NCBI RefSeq assembly: GCF_033708015.1
Contig: NZ_CP137920.1
Location: forward strand, 1,674,001-1,738,000
Length of the DNA: 64,000 nucleotides
Reading direction: 5' to 3'
From: Proteus vulgaris
GTDB taxonomy: Bacteria > Pseudomonadota > Gammaproteobacteria > Enterobacterales > Enterobacteriaceae
Positions 42,879 to 53,104 of the stretch are shown here, piece by piece. Position 1 is the first letter of the stretch; each line of letters opens with the position of its first letter. Made by a program: the position numbers and the translations under genes. The notes below the pieces were generated by a model. It saw only the letters and a program-made list of their open reading frames with translations, did no database searches and was not told the DNA's origin.

Positions 42879-43742
42879 TTAATCTAAATATTCCCCAAAG
42901 TATGTTGCTACTTTTTCCTCATCAATTTTAAGATTACCTTTCCAGCCAGCCCATGGCATTTCCATATCAGAGCGACCTTTGGTGTTATTAAGCTGGTTTT
43001 CTGCAATAGTCATATCGCCGAAATTAGCCCAATGATTTAAAGATAATGGAATATAGGCATTAGGAATAACACCAACTAAGGCAAGTGAGTGTAAAACACC
43101 TCGTTTGGTATATCTATCACCAGAAATTAACTTAGCTTCATTTAATCTCTTTTCAAATTTACCCGGCGTTTCATCTTCAGGTGCATGGCGTAATAAATGG
43201 AGTAATTGCTTAAAGATCGCTTTATCAGCGGGCGTTGGACTTACTGGTACGACGGTCAGTAGATGCTTTAAGTTCAAGTAGGCATAAGAAGGGCGGCCTG
43301 TATAAGCGTTACCGTAATAGAGGCAATATTGAAAATAGCTATCATTAATATGTTTTTGCTTATCCCCATCACTACAAATCCAACAGCAGTCATATTGAGG
43401 CTTTTCTTTATAATCATGTGATGGCAAATTTTGTAATTTATGAAAAGCACCTAAAACCGAGCGACCTCTAAGATAACTTCCCCCAACCCCCGCAACAAAA
43501 GCATCTAAGCAACGCTTTTGGGTGAGTAAAGGATTATTCCTTAAGCTATTTAATTTCGAGATAACATCAGTGTGATCAGTAAATTTTTCTATAATATTAG
43601 GTTGCCAATTGACTTCAAATAATAAGTTTTTTTCTTTATCTGAAAGGATATCAAGGTGATACAGTGAAACTTGGCGTTCTGGATCATATTGGCAGTTTTC
43701 ATATTTATAGAGTTTACGCAAAACTCGCATAGTTTTTTGCAC
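42879..43742 (-). CDS. Hypothetical protein with cysteine-rich segment
   Basis: The protein has 287 residues from a GTG with AAGG seven bases upstream; an ATG four codons later is an alternative. It is soluble, rich in Tyr and Leu, with no signal peptide. A possible metal site is CCWICSDGDKQKH (about residues 116-128). GVGGSYLRGRSVLGAFHKL and the C-terminal MPWAGWKGNLKID are distinctive. I recognise no family. It lies between htpX and tcyP, where E. coli has other genes, so it may be lineage-specific. Confidence 0.7.
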   Translation of the reverse strand: MQKTMRVLRKLYKYENCQYDPERQVSLYHLDILSDKEKNLLFEVNWQPNIIEKFTDHTDVISKLNSLRNNPLLTQKRCLDAFVAGVGGSYLRGRSVLGAFHKLQNLPSHDYKEKPQYDCCWICSDGDKQKHINDSYFQYCLYYGNAYTGRPSYAYLNLKHLLTVVPVSPTPADKAIFKQLLHLLRHAPEDETPGKFEKRLNEAKLISGDRYTKRGVLHSLALVGVIPNAYIPLSLNHWANFGDMTIAENQLNNTKGRSDMEMPWAGWKGNLKIDEEKVATYFGEYLD

Positions 43743-43830
43743 GATTTTACCTTGTTATATTTATAGGGGGATTAATTGATAATAGAGAATGACATAAATA
43801 GAAGATAGGTAACTTAATATAGATACAAAA

Positions 43831-43859
43831 AAAAGCCAGCTCAAATGAACTGGCTTTAT
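43831..43859 (-). terminator. Terminator of tcyP
   Basis: AAAGCCAG and CTGGCTTT with a ten-base loop; the A-run on plus gives T's on the minus strand. Confidence 0.85.
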
Positions 43860-43877
43860 CAATAGGGTAGATAAAGT

Positions 43878-45269
43878 TTATTTTACTGTAAGTTCAGTTT
43901 CTTCATCTTGGTTAAAAACAGCTTTGTCCGTTTGCCCCATAATTTGACTAGTAATTGTACCCGCTGTCATTGAGCCACTAACGTTTAATGCTGTACGTCC
44001 CATATCAATTAACGGCTCTACTGAGATTAACAGAGCAACTAATGTCACTGGTAAGCCCATTGCAGGTAAAACGATAAGGGCTGCAAATGTTGCACCACCA
44101 CCCACGCCAGCGACACCAGCAGAGCTAACAGTCACAATAGCAACTAAAGTCGCTATCCACATTGGGTCTAATGGATTAATTCCCACTGTAGGTGCAACCA
44201 TAACCGCTAACATCGCAGGGTAAATACCCGCACAACCATTTTGACCAATTGTTGTACCAAAAGATGATGAGAAGCTTGCGATAGATTCTGGTACACCAAC
44301 ACGCTTAATTTGTGTTTCAATATTTAAAGGAATACTTGCCGCACTTGAACGGCTTGTAAATGCAAAGGCTAATAAAGGACCTGCTTTTTTGAAGAATTTA
44401 ATAGGATTTAAACCTGTGAAGCTGACCAGTAATCCATGAACAATAAACATTAAGCCAATAGCAACATAAGAAGCAACAACAAAGCTTCCTAATTGAATGA
44501 TGTCGTGCATATTTGAACTTGCAACAACCTTAGTCATTAGAGCCATTACACCATAAGGTGTCAACATCATAACAATGCGAACTAGCTTCATGATCCATGA
44601 TTGTAAGCAATCAATTGCAACTAAAACTTTCTCACCACGAGGTTGGTCTTCTTTGAGTAATTTCAGTGCAGCCATGCCTAAGAAAGTTGCAAAGATAACG
44701 ACGCTAATAATCGATGTTGAGCTTGCACCTGTTAAATCAGCAAATGGATTTTTAGGAATAAATGACAAAATAAGTTGTGGCATCGTTAAGTCAGAAACTT
44801 TGCCCATATAATTTTGTTCAAGTGCAATTAAGCGCTGTGCTTCTTGTTCACCTTGTACTAAGCCTTCTGCTGTTAAGCCAAATAGGTTAGCAATAACAAT
44901 ACCGATTAAAGCAGAAATAGCTGTGGTGAATAATAGTGTACCAATAGTAAGGCCACTAATTTTTCCTAGTGATGATGCTTGATGCAAACGAGCAACGGCA
45001 CTAAGAATAGAGGCAAATACTAATGGCATAATGATCATTTGTAACAGCTGTACATAGCCATTACCCACGATATTAAACCAAAGAATAGATTCTTTAATAA
45101 TAGGATCATGTGAGTCATAGAATGCATGTAGTGCTAGCCCAAAAACCACACCAAAAACTAAACCAACAAGAACTTTCTTTGAAAGGCTCCACTGACGTTG
45201 ACTTAATTTAGCCAAGATGAGTAATAGCACAACAAAGACGAGTACGTTAATGATTAACGGAAAATTCAT
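43878..45269 (-). CDS. tcyP: L-cystine symporter TcyP (YdjN)
   Basis: The protein has 463 residues (E. coli YdjN 463). It is a dicarboxylate/amino acid:cation symporter fold, with the serine-rich re-entrant loop [14 protein letters not shown] and the second-loop signature [16 protein letters not shown]. It imports cystine across the inner membrane and is sulfur-regulated in E. coli. Its neighbours ydjM, yniC, yniB and yniA follow the E. coli order. Confidence 0.95.
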   Translation of the reverse strand: MNFPLIINVLVFVVLLLILAKLSQRQWSLSKKVLVGLVFGVVFGLALHAFYDSHDPIIKESILWFNIVGNGYVQLLQMIIMPLVFASILSAVARLHQASSLGKISGLTIGTLLFTTAISALIGIVIANLFGLTAEGLVQGEQEAQRLIALEQNYMGKVSDLTMPQLILSFIPKNPFADLTGASSTSIISVVIFATFLGMAALKLLKEDQPRGEKVLVAIDCLQSWIMKLVRIVMMLTPYGVMALMTKVVASSNMHDIIQLGSFVVASYVAIGLMFIVHGLLVSFTGLNPIKFFKKAGPLLAFAFTSRSSAASIPLNIETQIKRVGVPESIASFSSSFGTTIGQNGCAGIYPAMLAVMVAPTVGINPLDPMWIATLVAIVTVSSAGVAGVGGGATFAALIVLPAMGLPVTLVALLISVEPLIDMGRTALNVSGSMTAGTITSQIMGQTDKAVFNQDEETELTVK

Positions 45270-45512
45270 CTTAACTCTCCAACGAGATCTTTATTTATAT
45301 AATTTCGACGATTGTATGCGATATGAGTTCTTAGGTAATAAGAAAGGATATAACAGCATCAATTCGTTATAGAGTAACAGGATTGTTAATAACTTTTTAT
45401 AATTAATTATTATTTTATATAACTGTTTGGTTATAAAAACAAGGAAAGTAGGCATAAAAAGATGTAATAATTTATAAATAAATAGAGAAACGTAGAGTTT
45501 TGTCCGTGTGTG
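45270..45512. other. tcyP upstream region
   Basis: AT-rich region with the tcyP promoter. No CysB site can be assigned from sequence alone. Confidence 0.3.
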
Positions 45513-46079
45513 TTAAAAATTAGCACGCTTATTGTGGTACATCTGTAACCAATCGTTGACTTGCGAAGGCAGGGTAATAGTCAGGTGAGGTGGTAAAAAA
45601 AGTGCACCAACAAGGATCAAAACAGAGATAAATCGCTCGCCTTTTTTATTGTTCTTTTTGCCTAAAATAGGTAATGCAAAACGCATTTTTAAAGGCCATA
45701 AGAAAGGAACGCCAGCGGGGGTTAACATATCGGCAATGAGATGGCTAAGATAACCCAATAAAAGAGCATGAAAGATATCGGCAGAAATACCCCAACGTGG
45801 TGAAACTTGGATTTCCCACAAAATAGCTAAACCACAAAACGCAAGTAAACTATGTGTAAAACCGCGATGACCACAGAGCTTTGAGAGGGGCAGAGAGATA
45901 ATACGGAATAATCGCCCCAGAATAGAACCTGGATGATCTAAGTCAGGTAGAAGTGAGCCTAATAAGACAGCAGGGATCATGTGAAACCAATCACCATGAG
46001 CAAGAGCTGGCGTTATTTCAAGCTTCTGCGCTAACACAAGTGTTGCCACAGAAAAAAGTAGATGTCCTTCTGCTGTCAT
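45513..46079 (-). CDS. ydjM: YdjM inner membrane hydrolase-like protein, SOS-regulated
   Basis: The protein has 188 residues and four or more membrane spans. The DUF457 metal-binding pattern is present: MTAEGHLLFS, SLLPDLDHPGS, GHRGFTHSLLAF and GYLSHLIADMLTPAGV, whose His/Asp residues could bind metal at the membrane. In E. coli ydjM belongs to the LexA regulon, and a LexA box lies 19 bp upstream of the start here. The biochemical role is unknown. Confidence 0.93.
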   Translation of the reverse strand: MTAEGHLLFSVATLVLAQKLEITPALAHGDWFHMIPAVLLGSLLPDLDHPGSILGRLFRIISLPLSKLCGHRGFTHSLLAFCGLAILWEIQVSPRWGISADIFHALLLGYLSHLIADMLTPAGVPFLWPLKMRFALPILGKKNNKKGERFISVLILVGALFLPPHLTITLPSQVNDWLQMYHNKRANF

Positions 46080-46097
46080 TCCGTGTCTGTTCGTTTG

Positions 46098-46113
46098 CTG
46101 TTCATTTATACAG
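46098..46113. promoter_or_regulatory. LexA (SOS) box of ydjM
   Basis: Read on the minus strand it is CTGTATAAATGAACAG, a CTG-N10-CAG site matching the LexA consensus at 13 of 16 positions. It agrees with known LexA control of ydjM. Confidence 0.85.
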
Positions 46114-46345
46114 TAATGAAGTATAAAAGGTTTTGACGATAACTAACAGACAAAAAAGATAAAAATTGTCTTAAATATTAATGAATAACAGGAATGTTTT
46201 ATTCAATTGATTTAAAAATGATCGAATTTAGGATAAAAGACTAAAAAGTAAGATAGTAATGATCAACGATCATCAAAATATGCAAGAAGAAGACTTTAAA
46301 GTAGAAAAGGGGGGAATATGGGGCAATGAATATTAAAAAGAGAAT

Positions 46346-46379
46346 AAAAGGATATCTTACAAAGTAGGATATCCTTTTT
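46346..46379 (-). terminator. Terminator of yniC
   Basis: AAAAGGATATC and GATATCCTTTT form a perfect 11-pair stem. Confidence 0.85.
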
Positions 46380-46390
46380 ATTTATGGAAA

Positions 46391-47059
46391 TTAACCTAAT
46401 AAATGCAGTTGTGTTAGCTCATTAAGTGATGCAATTTTTACATCAGCCAAGCCCCATTGCTTATCATTAAATTGTTCTATTGCCGGTACAACTATAGAGC
46501 GCATTCTTGCGCTTTTACAAGCAATCATACCATTGCGAGAGTCTTCTAATGAAACGCAGTGGATAGGATCAAGATTAAGTGCTTTAGCTGCATTTAGATA
46601 AACTTCAGGGTGTGGTTTGCTGTATGGCAATTCATCAGCAGACACGACGGCTGAAAAATAGTGACGAATATTAAACAACTCAAGTACGCGTTCAAGCATA
46701 AAATCAGGCGATGCTGATGCTAGTGCAATTTTTAACCCTGATAATTTGCAAAGTTCTAAAGCATGCTCAACACCCGGCAATAGTGGTTTGGTTTCTTCAA
46801 CCAATTTGACAACACGAGAAACCATTTCTTGTTTTGCTTCTTGTTTTGAGACACCTTGCCAAGGTGATGCTCTATACCATAAATCAATGACTTCGTTTAT
46901 TCTTAATCCAACCATATCGGGCATTGCCGATGCAAGGGATAAGTCGACGCCCAATTCAGCAAAGACCTCATGTTCTGCTTGCTGCCAAAATGGTTCAGAG
47001 TCGATTAATAAACCATCCATATCAAATATTGCAGCTTCAATAGGGAATTTAAAAGACAT
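46391..47059 (-). CDS. hxpB: Hexitol phosphatase B (HAD superfamily, YniC)
   Basis: The ATG at 47059 follows GGAGAG and gives 222 residues, as in E. coli YniC. HAD motifs: the nucleophile in AIFDMDGLLIDSEP, motif II in ALASASPDF, Lys in YSKPHPEVY, and motif IV in VSLEDSRNGM. E. coli HxpB dephosphorylates 2-deoxyglucose-6-phosphate and sugar-alcohol phosphates in the cytosol. It is divergent from yniB. Confidence 0.94.
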   Translation of the reverse strand: MSFKFPIEAAIFDMDGLLIDSEPFWQQAEHEVFAELGVDLSLASAMPDMVGLRINEVIDLWYRASPWQGVSKQEAKQEMVSRVVKLVEETKPLLPGVEHALELCKLSGLKIALASASPDFMLERVLELFNIRHYFSAVVSADELPYSKPHPEVYLNAAKALNLDPIHCVSLEDSRNGMIACKSARMRSIVVPAIEQFNDKQWGLADVKIASLNELTQLHLLG

Positions 47060-47258
47060 GTTACTCTCCATAAATAAGGTCTATGTTGTCGAGTGGCGAT
47101 TGTAGCAAGAGTTGTAAGGAAAATCTTTTTAATCAGTTTCTTATTTATTTTGTAAAATAAATAGAGAGAATAGCTACTATTAATTTATTGTCGTATTAGC
47201 CGTTAATTAGACTACGATAAACAGATAAATATTGACGAATTCTACTAGTGAGGATGTG

Positions 47259-47798
47259 ATGAGTTATCAATATGCAGGATTGTATGCCATTTTAAAGCGT
47301 GTACTTGGTTGGCTTATTTTTATTCCTGCCTTTATTTCAACCGCCGTATCATTGATAGGATTGGCAGCAATACAACGCCCAAATGGCGATGGTGTAAATG
47401 CTGTCATTAATGATTTTTTTCGTGTATTAGCGGAAATGGTGCAATTTAACACACCTTTTTTGGATTTTTTCTGGCGAAATTCACCTATCCCCAATACACA
47501 AATGGGATTTAGCCAAGAAAATATCACGTTTTTTGTTATCTTTCTTTTTATGTTTATTGGGTTAGCATTCAGCGCATCAGGATTAAGAATTTATCGCCAA
47601 GTGAAATACTTGAAAGAAAATATACAAGATCAGCTTATTATCGAACGTGCAATGAAAAGTGGTGTAACGGCTGAGGAGTTGCAACAAAATATTAAATTAC
47701 CGCGGCATACTATATTTACTCAAATTATGGTGCTTTATATATCTCCTCTAATTGTTATTGCAATAGGCTATTTCTTGATAAAATTCTTAGGATGGTAA
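47259..47798 (+). CDS. yniB: YniB family inner membrane protein
   Basis: The ATG at 47259 gives 179 residues, close to E. coli YniB (178). Three or four spans are visible. The stretches LKRVLGWLIFIPAFIST, NTPFLDFFWRNSPIPN and LPRHTIFTQIMVLYI agree with E. coli YniB as I recall it. Function is unknown. Confidence 0.9.
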   Translation: MSYQYAGLYAILKRVLGWLIFIPAFISTAVSLIGLAAIQRPNGDGVNAVINDFFRVLAEMVQFNTPFLDFFWRNSPIPNTQMGFSQENITFFVIFLFMFIGLAFSASGLRIYRQVKYLKENIQDQLIIERAMKSGVTAEELQQNIKLPRHTIFTQIMVLYISPLIVIAIGYFLIKFLGW

Positions 47799-47853
47799 TA
47801 CTGCTTTAAAGTGAACGAGGACGGTTCATTTATATCAACTGAATGGAAAAATA

Positions 47854-47891
47854 AACCTCGCATAACTGAATCTGGCGAGGTTATATTTTTA
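47854..47891. terminator. Terminator between convergent yniB and yniA
   Basis: AACCTCGC and GCGAGGTT with a T-rich tail. Confidence 0.75.
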
Positions 47892-47931
47892 GTTTATGTT
47901 CTTATCTCAGTGCTATTTCATTCTTTTCCGA

Positions 47932-48804
47932 TTAAGGTGTTGCTAATAGATCATCAATTATTTTTCTGACTTCTAAATAATTTTCTTCGCCCCCAAATAA
48001 ATTACAACGGTTGAGGAAGAAATAGAGTTGGTAAATAGGCTGACGAGATAAAAACTTATCTGAGAGCGGCCAAACACTTTGATAGCCATCGAAAATATTT
48101 GCAGGTACTGCTGTGCAAAGCGGTAACATCGCGATATCACACTCTCGATCGCCCCAATAACAGGCAGGATCGAAAACGGTACCTTCTGATTGATTAATTG
48201 CTGCGCAGTTTTTAGGCCACAAGTTGCCGTGAAGCAGAGAGGGTTGTGGATTATGATCAGCAAGACGATGATTAATAATTTGGGTGATCTCGTCGATATC
48301 CCCAAAAACCATGCCTTTCTCAGAAGCAAGTTGTAGCTGAAAACCAATGCGTTTTTCAGAATAAAAGCGATTCCAGCGTTTTTCCCAGCTATTGAGTTGA
48401 GGGGTTGTATCGATTTGAGTATCGAAATCAAAACCATAGCTAGGTTGTTCTTCCCACTGATGGAGTCTGGCTAATTGTTGTCCAAAACAGTAGGCGCTAT
48501 GAGGTGTAAATGATTGAACGGGCAAAAATTCAAGGAGTAGAAAACTGGCATCTTTACTATTACCGATACCAAAAACTCGAGGTATTCGAATTGTTTGGCT
48601 TTTTGCCAACATTTCGAGTTGTTCTGCCTCATTTTTAAAATTAGGCAGAAATTCACGCAAATTAGATTTCACAAAAACAGGTGTATCACCATAATAAATT
48701 TTCCATGTATGATGAATATCACCACTAGAAAGGTGAATTTTTTCGTTTATCTTTGCTGAAAACCCTAAATTTGATTCCAGTAAACGACCTATATTCTGCC
48801 ACAT
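47932..48804 (-). CDS. yniA: Fructosamine kinase family protein YniA
   Basis: The ATG at 48804 follows GAGGTG and gives 290 residues. It has the aminoglycoside/fructosamine kinase fold: Lys in VFVKSNLREFLPNF, the catalytic HGNLWPKN loop and the metal-binding DPACYWGDRECDIAM. The family phosphorylates ketosamines on glycated proteins or small molecules so that they can be released. Order relative to yniB and yniC is as in E. coli. Confidence 0.93.
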   Translation of the reverse strand: MWQNIGRLLESNLGFSAKINEKIHLSSGDIHHTWKIYYGDTPVFVKSNLREFLPNFKNEAEQLEMLAKSQTIRIPRVFGIGNSKDASFLLLEFLPVQSFTPHSAYCFGQQLARLHQWEEQPSYGFDFDTQIDTTPQLNSWEKRWNRFYSEKRIGFQLQLASEKGMVFGDIDEITQIINHRLADHNPQPSLLHGNLWPKNCAAINQSEGTVFDPACYWGDRECDIAMLPLCTAVPANIFDGYQSVWPLSDKFLSRQPIYQLYFFLNRCNLFGGEENYLEVRKIIDDLLATP

Positions 48805-48912
48805 ACTTACACCTCGCAAAGTTGTTTACTTAGTAGACCCAAATAAAATAATAACGAGCGATGTTTATACTATGACAATAACACTTTAATTAAATCAATA
48901 AAGTATAAAACT

Positions 48913-48939
48913 AAAAAACGGGATGATTATCCCGTTTTT
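48913..48939 (-). terminator. Terminator of sitABCD
   Basis: AAAAACGGGAT and ATCCCGTTTTT; the A-run on plus provides T's on the minus strand. Confidence 0.85.
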
Positions 48940-48958
48940 GTTAAGATAAAGAATATTA

Positions 48959-49816
48959 TCAGGCGCTAGCGGGATTTGTTTGTCGCTTTATTTTTGCCAA
49001 CTTAATCTGATTACAGAGTAACGCAATAATAAAGAATACAGCTTGCGTTAGCACAATACATGGCCCTGTTGCTCCATCAATATGAAAACTAATAAATGTT
49101 CCGATAAAACTAGATGTGACAGAAAATACAATTGCTAACATAATCATACGTGAAAAACTGCGTGTTAATAAATACGCGGTGATCCCCGGTGAAATAAGCA
49201 TTGCGACAACTAAAATAATCCCAACGGCCTGCATTGAAGCTACAATGGTTAATGCCAAAATAGACAGTAATCCATAGTGTAATAATGTAACAGGTAAACC
49301 AACAATCCTTGCTTGGTTAGGATCGAAACAATAAAGCATAAAATCTTTTTGTTTAACAAGCATAATAGTGACGGTAATTAGGCAGATAACACTAATTTGA
49401 ATTAATACATCAGGTGTAATACCTAAAATATTACCAAATAAAATATGCATTAAATGTTGGTCAGTATCAACACTGGCAAAAATGACCAGCCCCACCGCAA
49501 ACATGCCTGAGAACACTATTCCCATCACTGTATCTTCTTTAATGCGACTGTGATCTTTTAAATAACCTGTGGCGAAAGAGCAAAATAGCCCAGAAAGAAA
49601 AGCGCCTACTGTTAACGGGATGGCGGTGACATAAGCAAGAACAACGCCGGGTAAAACGGCGTGAGAGATCGCATCTCCCATCAGCGACCAGCCTTTTAAT
49701 ACCATGTAGCAAGATAAAATAGCGCAGGCAATACCTATAATAATGGCTGCAACAATAGCGCGTTGCATAAACGGATATTGAAAAGGCTCAATGAAAAATT
49801 CCATCAACTCATTCAT
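48959..49816 (-). CDS. sitD: Mn/Fe ABC transporter permease SitD
   Basis: The protein has 285 residues and eight or nine spans of the ABC-3 permease family (GWSLMGDAISHAVLPGV; GIVFSGMFAVGLVIFA). Its ATG overlaps the sitC stop as ATGA, so translation is coupled. SitC and SitD form the membrane channel for Mn(II)/Fe(II). Confidence 0.95.
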   Translation of the reverse strand: MNELMEFFIEPFQYPFMQRAIVAAIIIGIACAILSCYMVLKGWSLMGDAISHAVLPGVVLAYVTAIPLTVGAFLSGLFCSFATGYLKDHSRIKEDTVMGIVFSGMFAVGLVIFASVDTDQHLMHILFGNILGITPDVLIQISVICLITVTIMLVKQKDFMLYCFDPNQARIVGLPVTLLHYGLLSILALTIVASMQAVGIILVVAMLISPGITAYLLTRSFSRMIMLAIVFSVTSSFIGTFISFHIDGATGPCIVLTQAVFFIIALLCNQIKLAKIKRQTNPASA

Positions 49817-50724
49817 AGTTTCACCTCTTTTTGGTTTGTTGATCCTTTATGCTGATGAGATTGCGTAATCAACTGTTGTGAACTCTGACGAGCACGACGA
49901 CGAGCGGCTAACATACCGTGTTTAGGGGCAAATAAGAAAGCTAATAAAAAGAGTGAGGTTTGCATTGTGACAATCACGCCACCTGTTGCACCATTGAAGA
50001 AGTAGCTAAGATAAGCGCCTACTGCACTAGTGATTGTGCCGATACAGATAGCAATAATTGCAAGCCGTTTAAATTGATCTGTGAGTAAGTAAGCTGTTGC
50101 ACCTGGCGTCACGACCATAGCAATGACAAGAATGGCGCCAACAGTTTGAAGCGCTGCGACAGTACATGCGCTCAAAAGAGTAAAAAAGATAATTTTTAAT
50201 TTTAGTGGTGATAAGCCGATTGATTTTGCATGGACTTCATCAAAAAAGACCACTAGCAAGTCTTTCCAAATACAAAATAAGATTAAGAAAGAGACACCTG
50301 TAATAATCACAACTTGCCATACATCTTCATCAGCAATACCTAAAATATTTCCGAGAATGATGGTCTGAACGTTGACGGCTGTCGGTTTAAGCGAAACCAG
50401 CAACAGACCAAAAGCAAAAAAAGTGGAGAAAATGAAACCAATAACAGCATCTTCGCGAAGACGTGTAATATGACGAATAAATGTCATTGATAATGCAGCG
50501 AGTAACCCCGTAAAAAAAGCCCCAACGGCATAAGGTAAACCTAATATATAAGCCCCTGCAACACCAGGAACAACGGAGTGGGAAAGGGCATCTCCCATTA
50601 ACGACCAACCTTTTAAAATAAGATAGGATGAAAGAAAAGCGCAGACGGCACCGACTAAGGCGCTCACCCAAATCGCTTTCACCATATAGTTATATTCAAA
50701 GGGCTGTAGGAGTATATCTAGCAT
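49813..50724 (-). CDS. sitC: Mn/Fe ABC transporter permease SitC
   Basis: The protein has 303 residues of the same ABC-3 family as SitD (GWSLMGDALSHSVVPGVAGA), with a longer basic C-terminal tail (ARRRARQSSQQL). It starts two bases after the sitB stop. It is paired with SitD as a heterodimeric permease. Confidence 0.95.
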   Translation of the reverse strand: MLDILLQPFEYNYMVKAIWVSALVGAVCAFLSSYLILKGWSLMGDALSHSVVPGVAGAYILGLPYAVGAFFTGLLAALSMTFIRHITRLREDAVIGFIFSTFFAFGLLLVSLKPTAVNVQTIILGNILGIADEDVWQVVIITGVSFLILFCIWKDLLVVFFDEVHAKSIGLSPLKLKIIFFTLLSACTVAALQTVGAILVIAMVVTPGATAYLLTDQFKRLAIIAICIGTITSAVGAYLSYFFNGATGGVIVTMQTSLFLLAFLFAPKHGMLAARRRARQSSQQLITQSHQHKGSTNQKEVKL

Positions 50725-50726
50725 GG

Positions 50727-51614
50727 CTAATCTCCTTGTTTGCGTTGGCTTTGGTGCGCCGGCGTGTGTTCTTTTTGATGACCATAGAAAACAGCAGCAC
50801 GTTCATCATCAGTAATGACAGTCAGTGAACGTGGATCATCGTCGTCATGAAGATCAGAACCCGATAGGCTAATGTGGCGTAATACACCACCAAATGCATG
50901 TTCTAAGTTTTTCTGTGTAAATGTTGTTTCAGTTGGCCCACTGTCTAATACTGTTCTATTGATTAAAATAACGTGGTCACAAAATTCAGGCACACTTCCC
51001 AAGTTATGTGTTGAAACTAAAACTAAGTGGCCTTCTTCACGTAAATTACGTAAAAGTTCGATAATCGCATTTTCTGTTTTAACATCGACACCAGTAAAAG
51101 GCTCATCAAGTAATAAAACAGTACCTTCTTGAGCCATTGCTCGAGCTAAGAAAACACGTTTTTTCTGACCACCAGAAAGCTCTCCAATTTGGCGATGTCC
51201 TAAGCCTGATAAGCCAACGCGTTCTAGGGATGCTTCAACAACTTCATGGTCGCGTTTTGAAGGAATACGAAAAAAACCCATTTTTCCATAACGTCCCATC
51301 ATTACAACATCAGAAACAAGGACGGGAAAATTCCAGTCAACTTCTTCTGTTTGTGGAACATAAGCGATCATATTTTGTTTTAACGCCTGTTGGATCGGGC
51401 TATCGTTTAATGTCACTTTACCTTTAGAGGGCTTTACTAGCCCCATAATGGTTTTAAATAGTGTGGATTTACCACTCCCATTGATGCCAACTAGGGCACA
51501 AATAGTGCCACCAGTGATAGAGAAACTTGCATCGAAAATAGCCGTATGACCGTTGTTGTAAGTCACTGTGGCATTATCAACAGTCAACGTAGGATTAGCT
51601 TTTATATTATTCAT
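50727..51614 (-). CDS. sitB: Mn/Fe ABC transporter ATP-binding protein SitB
   Basis: The protein has 295 residues with all ABC motifs: Walker [10 protein letters not shown], the signature LSGGQKKR, Walker [13 protein letters not shown] and the switch His in [12 protein letters not shown] histidine-rich C-terminal tail ([22 protein letters not shown]) may bind metal. Its ATG overlaps the sitA stop (ATGA). Confidence 0.95.
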   Translation of the reverse strand: MNNIKANPTLTVDNATVTYNNGHTAIFDASFSITGGTICALVGINGSGKSTLFKTIMGLVKPSKGKVTLNDSPIQQALKQNMIAYVPQTEEVDWNFPVLVSDVVMMGRYGKMGFFRIPSKRDHEVVEASLERVGLSGLGHRQIGELSGGQKKRVFLARAMAQEGTVLLLDEPFTGVDVKTENAIIELLRNLREEGHLVLVSTHNLGSVPEFCDHVILINRTVLDSGPTETTFTQKNLEHAFGGVLRHISLSGSDLHDDDDPRSLTVITDDERAAVFYGHQKEHTPAHQSQRKQGD

Positions 51615-52519
51615 TGCCCAAATCCTTTCGCAATTGTATCTACTGTAATCGTAATTAAGTCAATATAAGTAGGAACTTCGCCACCTTCAGCGGAAAGTGA
51701 GTCAACATAAAGAACACCACCATATTTTGCGCCTGTTTCTTTACTAACTTGTTTAGCCGGTTTATCTGAAATTGTACTTTCACTAAAGACAACCGGGATC
51801 TTGTGTTCTCTAACAGTATCAATCACATATTTAACTTGTTGTGGCGTGCCTTGCTCTTCCGCATTGATTGGCCATAAATAAACTTCTTTAAAGCCATAGT
51901 CATTAGTTAAATAGCTGAATGCCCCTTCACTGGTGACTAACCAACGCTCTTCTTGTGGGATCCGAGATAATCTTTCTCTTAATGGTGCGTCAAGCTGTTT
52001 AATTTTTTCTGCATAACGTGCCGCATTTTGATTATAAATAGCCGCATTATCGGGATCATGTTCAACAAGTGCCTTGCGAATATTTTCAATATAAATTAAT
52101 GCATTATTCGGTGACATCCACGCATGTGGGTTCGGATTATTTTTGTAAGCACCTTCACTAATTGCCATTGGTGTGATGCCTTCTGTAACAACAACCGCAG
52201 GTACGTTACGTAATTCATTAAAAAAGCGTTCAAACCAACGTTCAAGGTTTAAACCATTCCATAAAATAAGATCAGCCTTTTGAGCTTTTACAATATCTTT
52301 AGGAGTGGGTTGGTAATCATGAATTTCAGCACCCGGTTTTGTAATTGATTCAACAATTGCAGCATCTCCAGCTACATTTTGAGCAATATCTTGAATAATC
52401 GTAAAGGTGGTGACGACTTTTAGTTTATCTTTTGCGTATGTAGGTGCTGTTAAAAATACAGATGCCATAAGGCATAAAGCCGTAAGTGAAAATTTGTTTA
52501 CAGAGCGAAATATATCCAT
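51611..52519 (-). CDS. sitA: Periplasmic Mn/Fe-binding protein SitA
   Basis: The protein has 302 residues with a signal peptide ending TYAKD (about residue 29). It is a cluster A-I (TroA/ZnuA-like) binding protein. Metal ligands are in [10 protein letters not shown] (first His), NPHAWMSP (second His), a Glu in [10 protein letters not shown] and an Asp near VLYVDSLS. It delivers Mn(II) and Fe(II) to SitBCD. A Fur box lies about 41 bp upstream. In other enterics MntR also represses sit; no MntR box was seen. Confidence 0.95.
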   Translation of the reverse strand: MDIFRSVNKFSLTALCLMASVFLTAPTYAKDKLKVVTTFTIIQDIAQNVAGDAAIVESITKPGAEIHDYQPTPKDIVKAQKADLILWNGLNLERWFERFFNELRNVPAVVVTEGITPMAISEGAYKNNPNPHAWMSPNNALIYIENIRKALVEHDPDNAAIYNQNAARYAEKIKQLDAPLRERLSRIPQEERWLVTSEGAFSYLTNDYGFKEVYLWPINAEEQGTPQQVKYVIDTVREHKIPVVFSESTISDKPAKQVSKETGAKYGGVLYVDSLSAEGGEVPTYIDLITITVDTIAKGFGQ

Positions 52520-52559
52520 ATTATTATTGCCTTATAGTTGCAGAGTTATCTTCTTAATT

Positions 52560-52578
52560 GATAATGATTATCAATATC
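52560..52578. promoter_or_regulatory. Fur box of sitABCD
   Basis: GATAATGATTATCAATATC differs from the 19-bp Fur consensus GATAATGATTATCATTATC at only one position. It lies 41-59 bp upstream of the sitA start, in the promoter, predicting repression in iron-replete cells. Confidence 0.92.
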
Positions 52579-53104
52579 ATTTTAAGGAAGTCAAGTTATC
52601 TCTGTGTAAAAAGCTTAATTTGATAACGACTAGAAATAAGATAACAACATGTATTCCAATAAATGTTAAGTAGATTGTCGTTTTTTGTCATAAAAATTAA
52701 CAATAGTTCGTAACTATTTGTGTGAGAGATTATTTTTATCATGTATAAAAATACATTATCGTTTATTAATCTAAGGCGGATTATGTCTCTACGATTTTTA
52801 TTACCACCTCTCAACACTTCTTTTATATTGCTTTAACGCACATTATTTATTCGATGGTAAGTAATAATATGAAATAACCCCGTTATAGCAGAATTTTATT
52901 CTGAGTAATCTATTTTTGGGGTAATATTGTGAATAGAATAGATTTGAGATAAAACACGCATCCACTAGAAATAGTAATAGATTGATTTATTTCTCATGCT
53001 TTGCCATATTTTAGCGTGCATTTTGCGTGAAAATAGAGTTATATTCTATAATCCGTTGATATATACCGTGTCTTTGTACAACCCTTTCTGCAAAAGGATA
53101 AAAC
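52579..53104. other. Intergenic region between sitA and emtA
   Basis: No certain gene. A 17-codon frame at 52783-52836 (MSLRFLLPPLNTSFILL) has an AAGG site before it, and ACCCC/GGGGT segments further on could pair. This is too little to call a leader peptide. Confidence 0.35.

Noticed and set aside
52783..52836. 17-codon leader-peptide-like frame upstream of emtA
   Set aside because: No amino-acid bias and no clear terminator/antiterminator pair, so a leader function is not supported.
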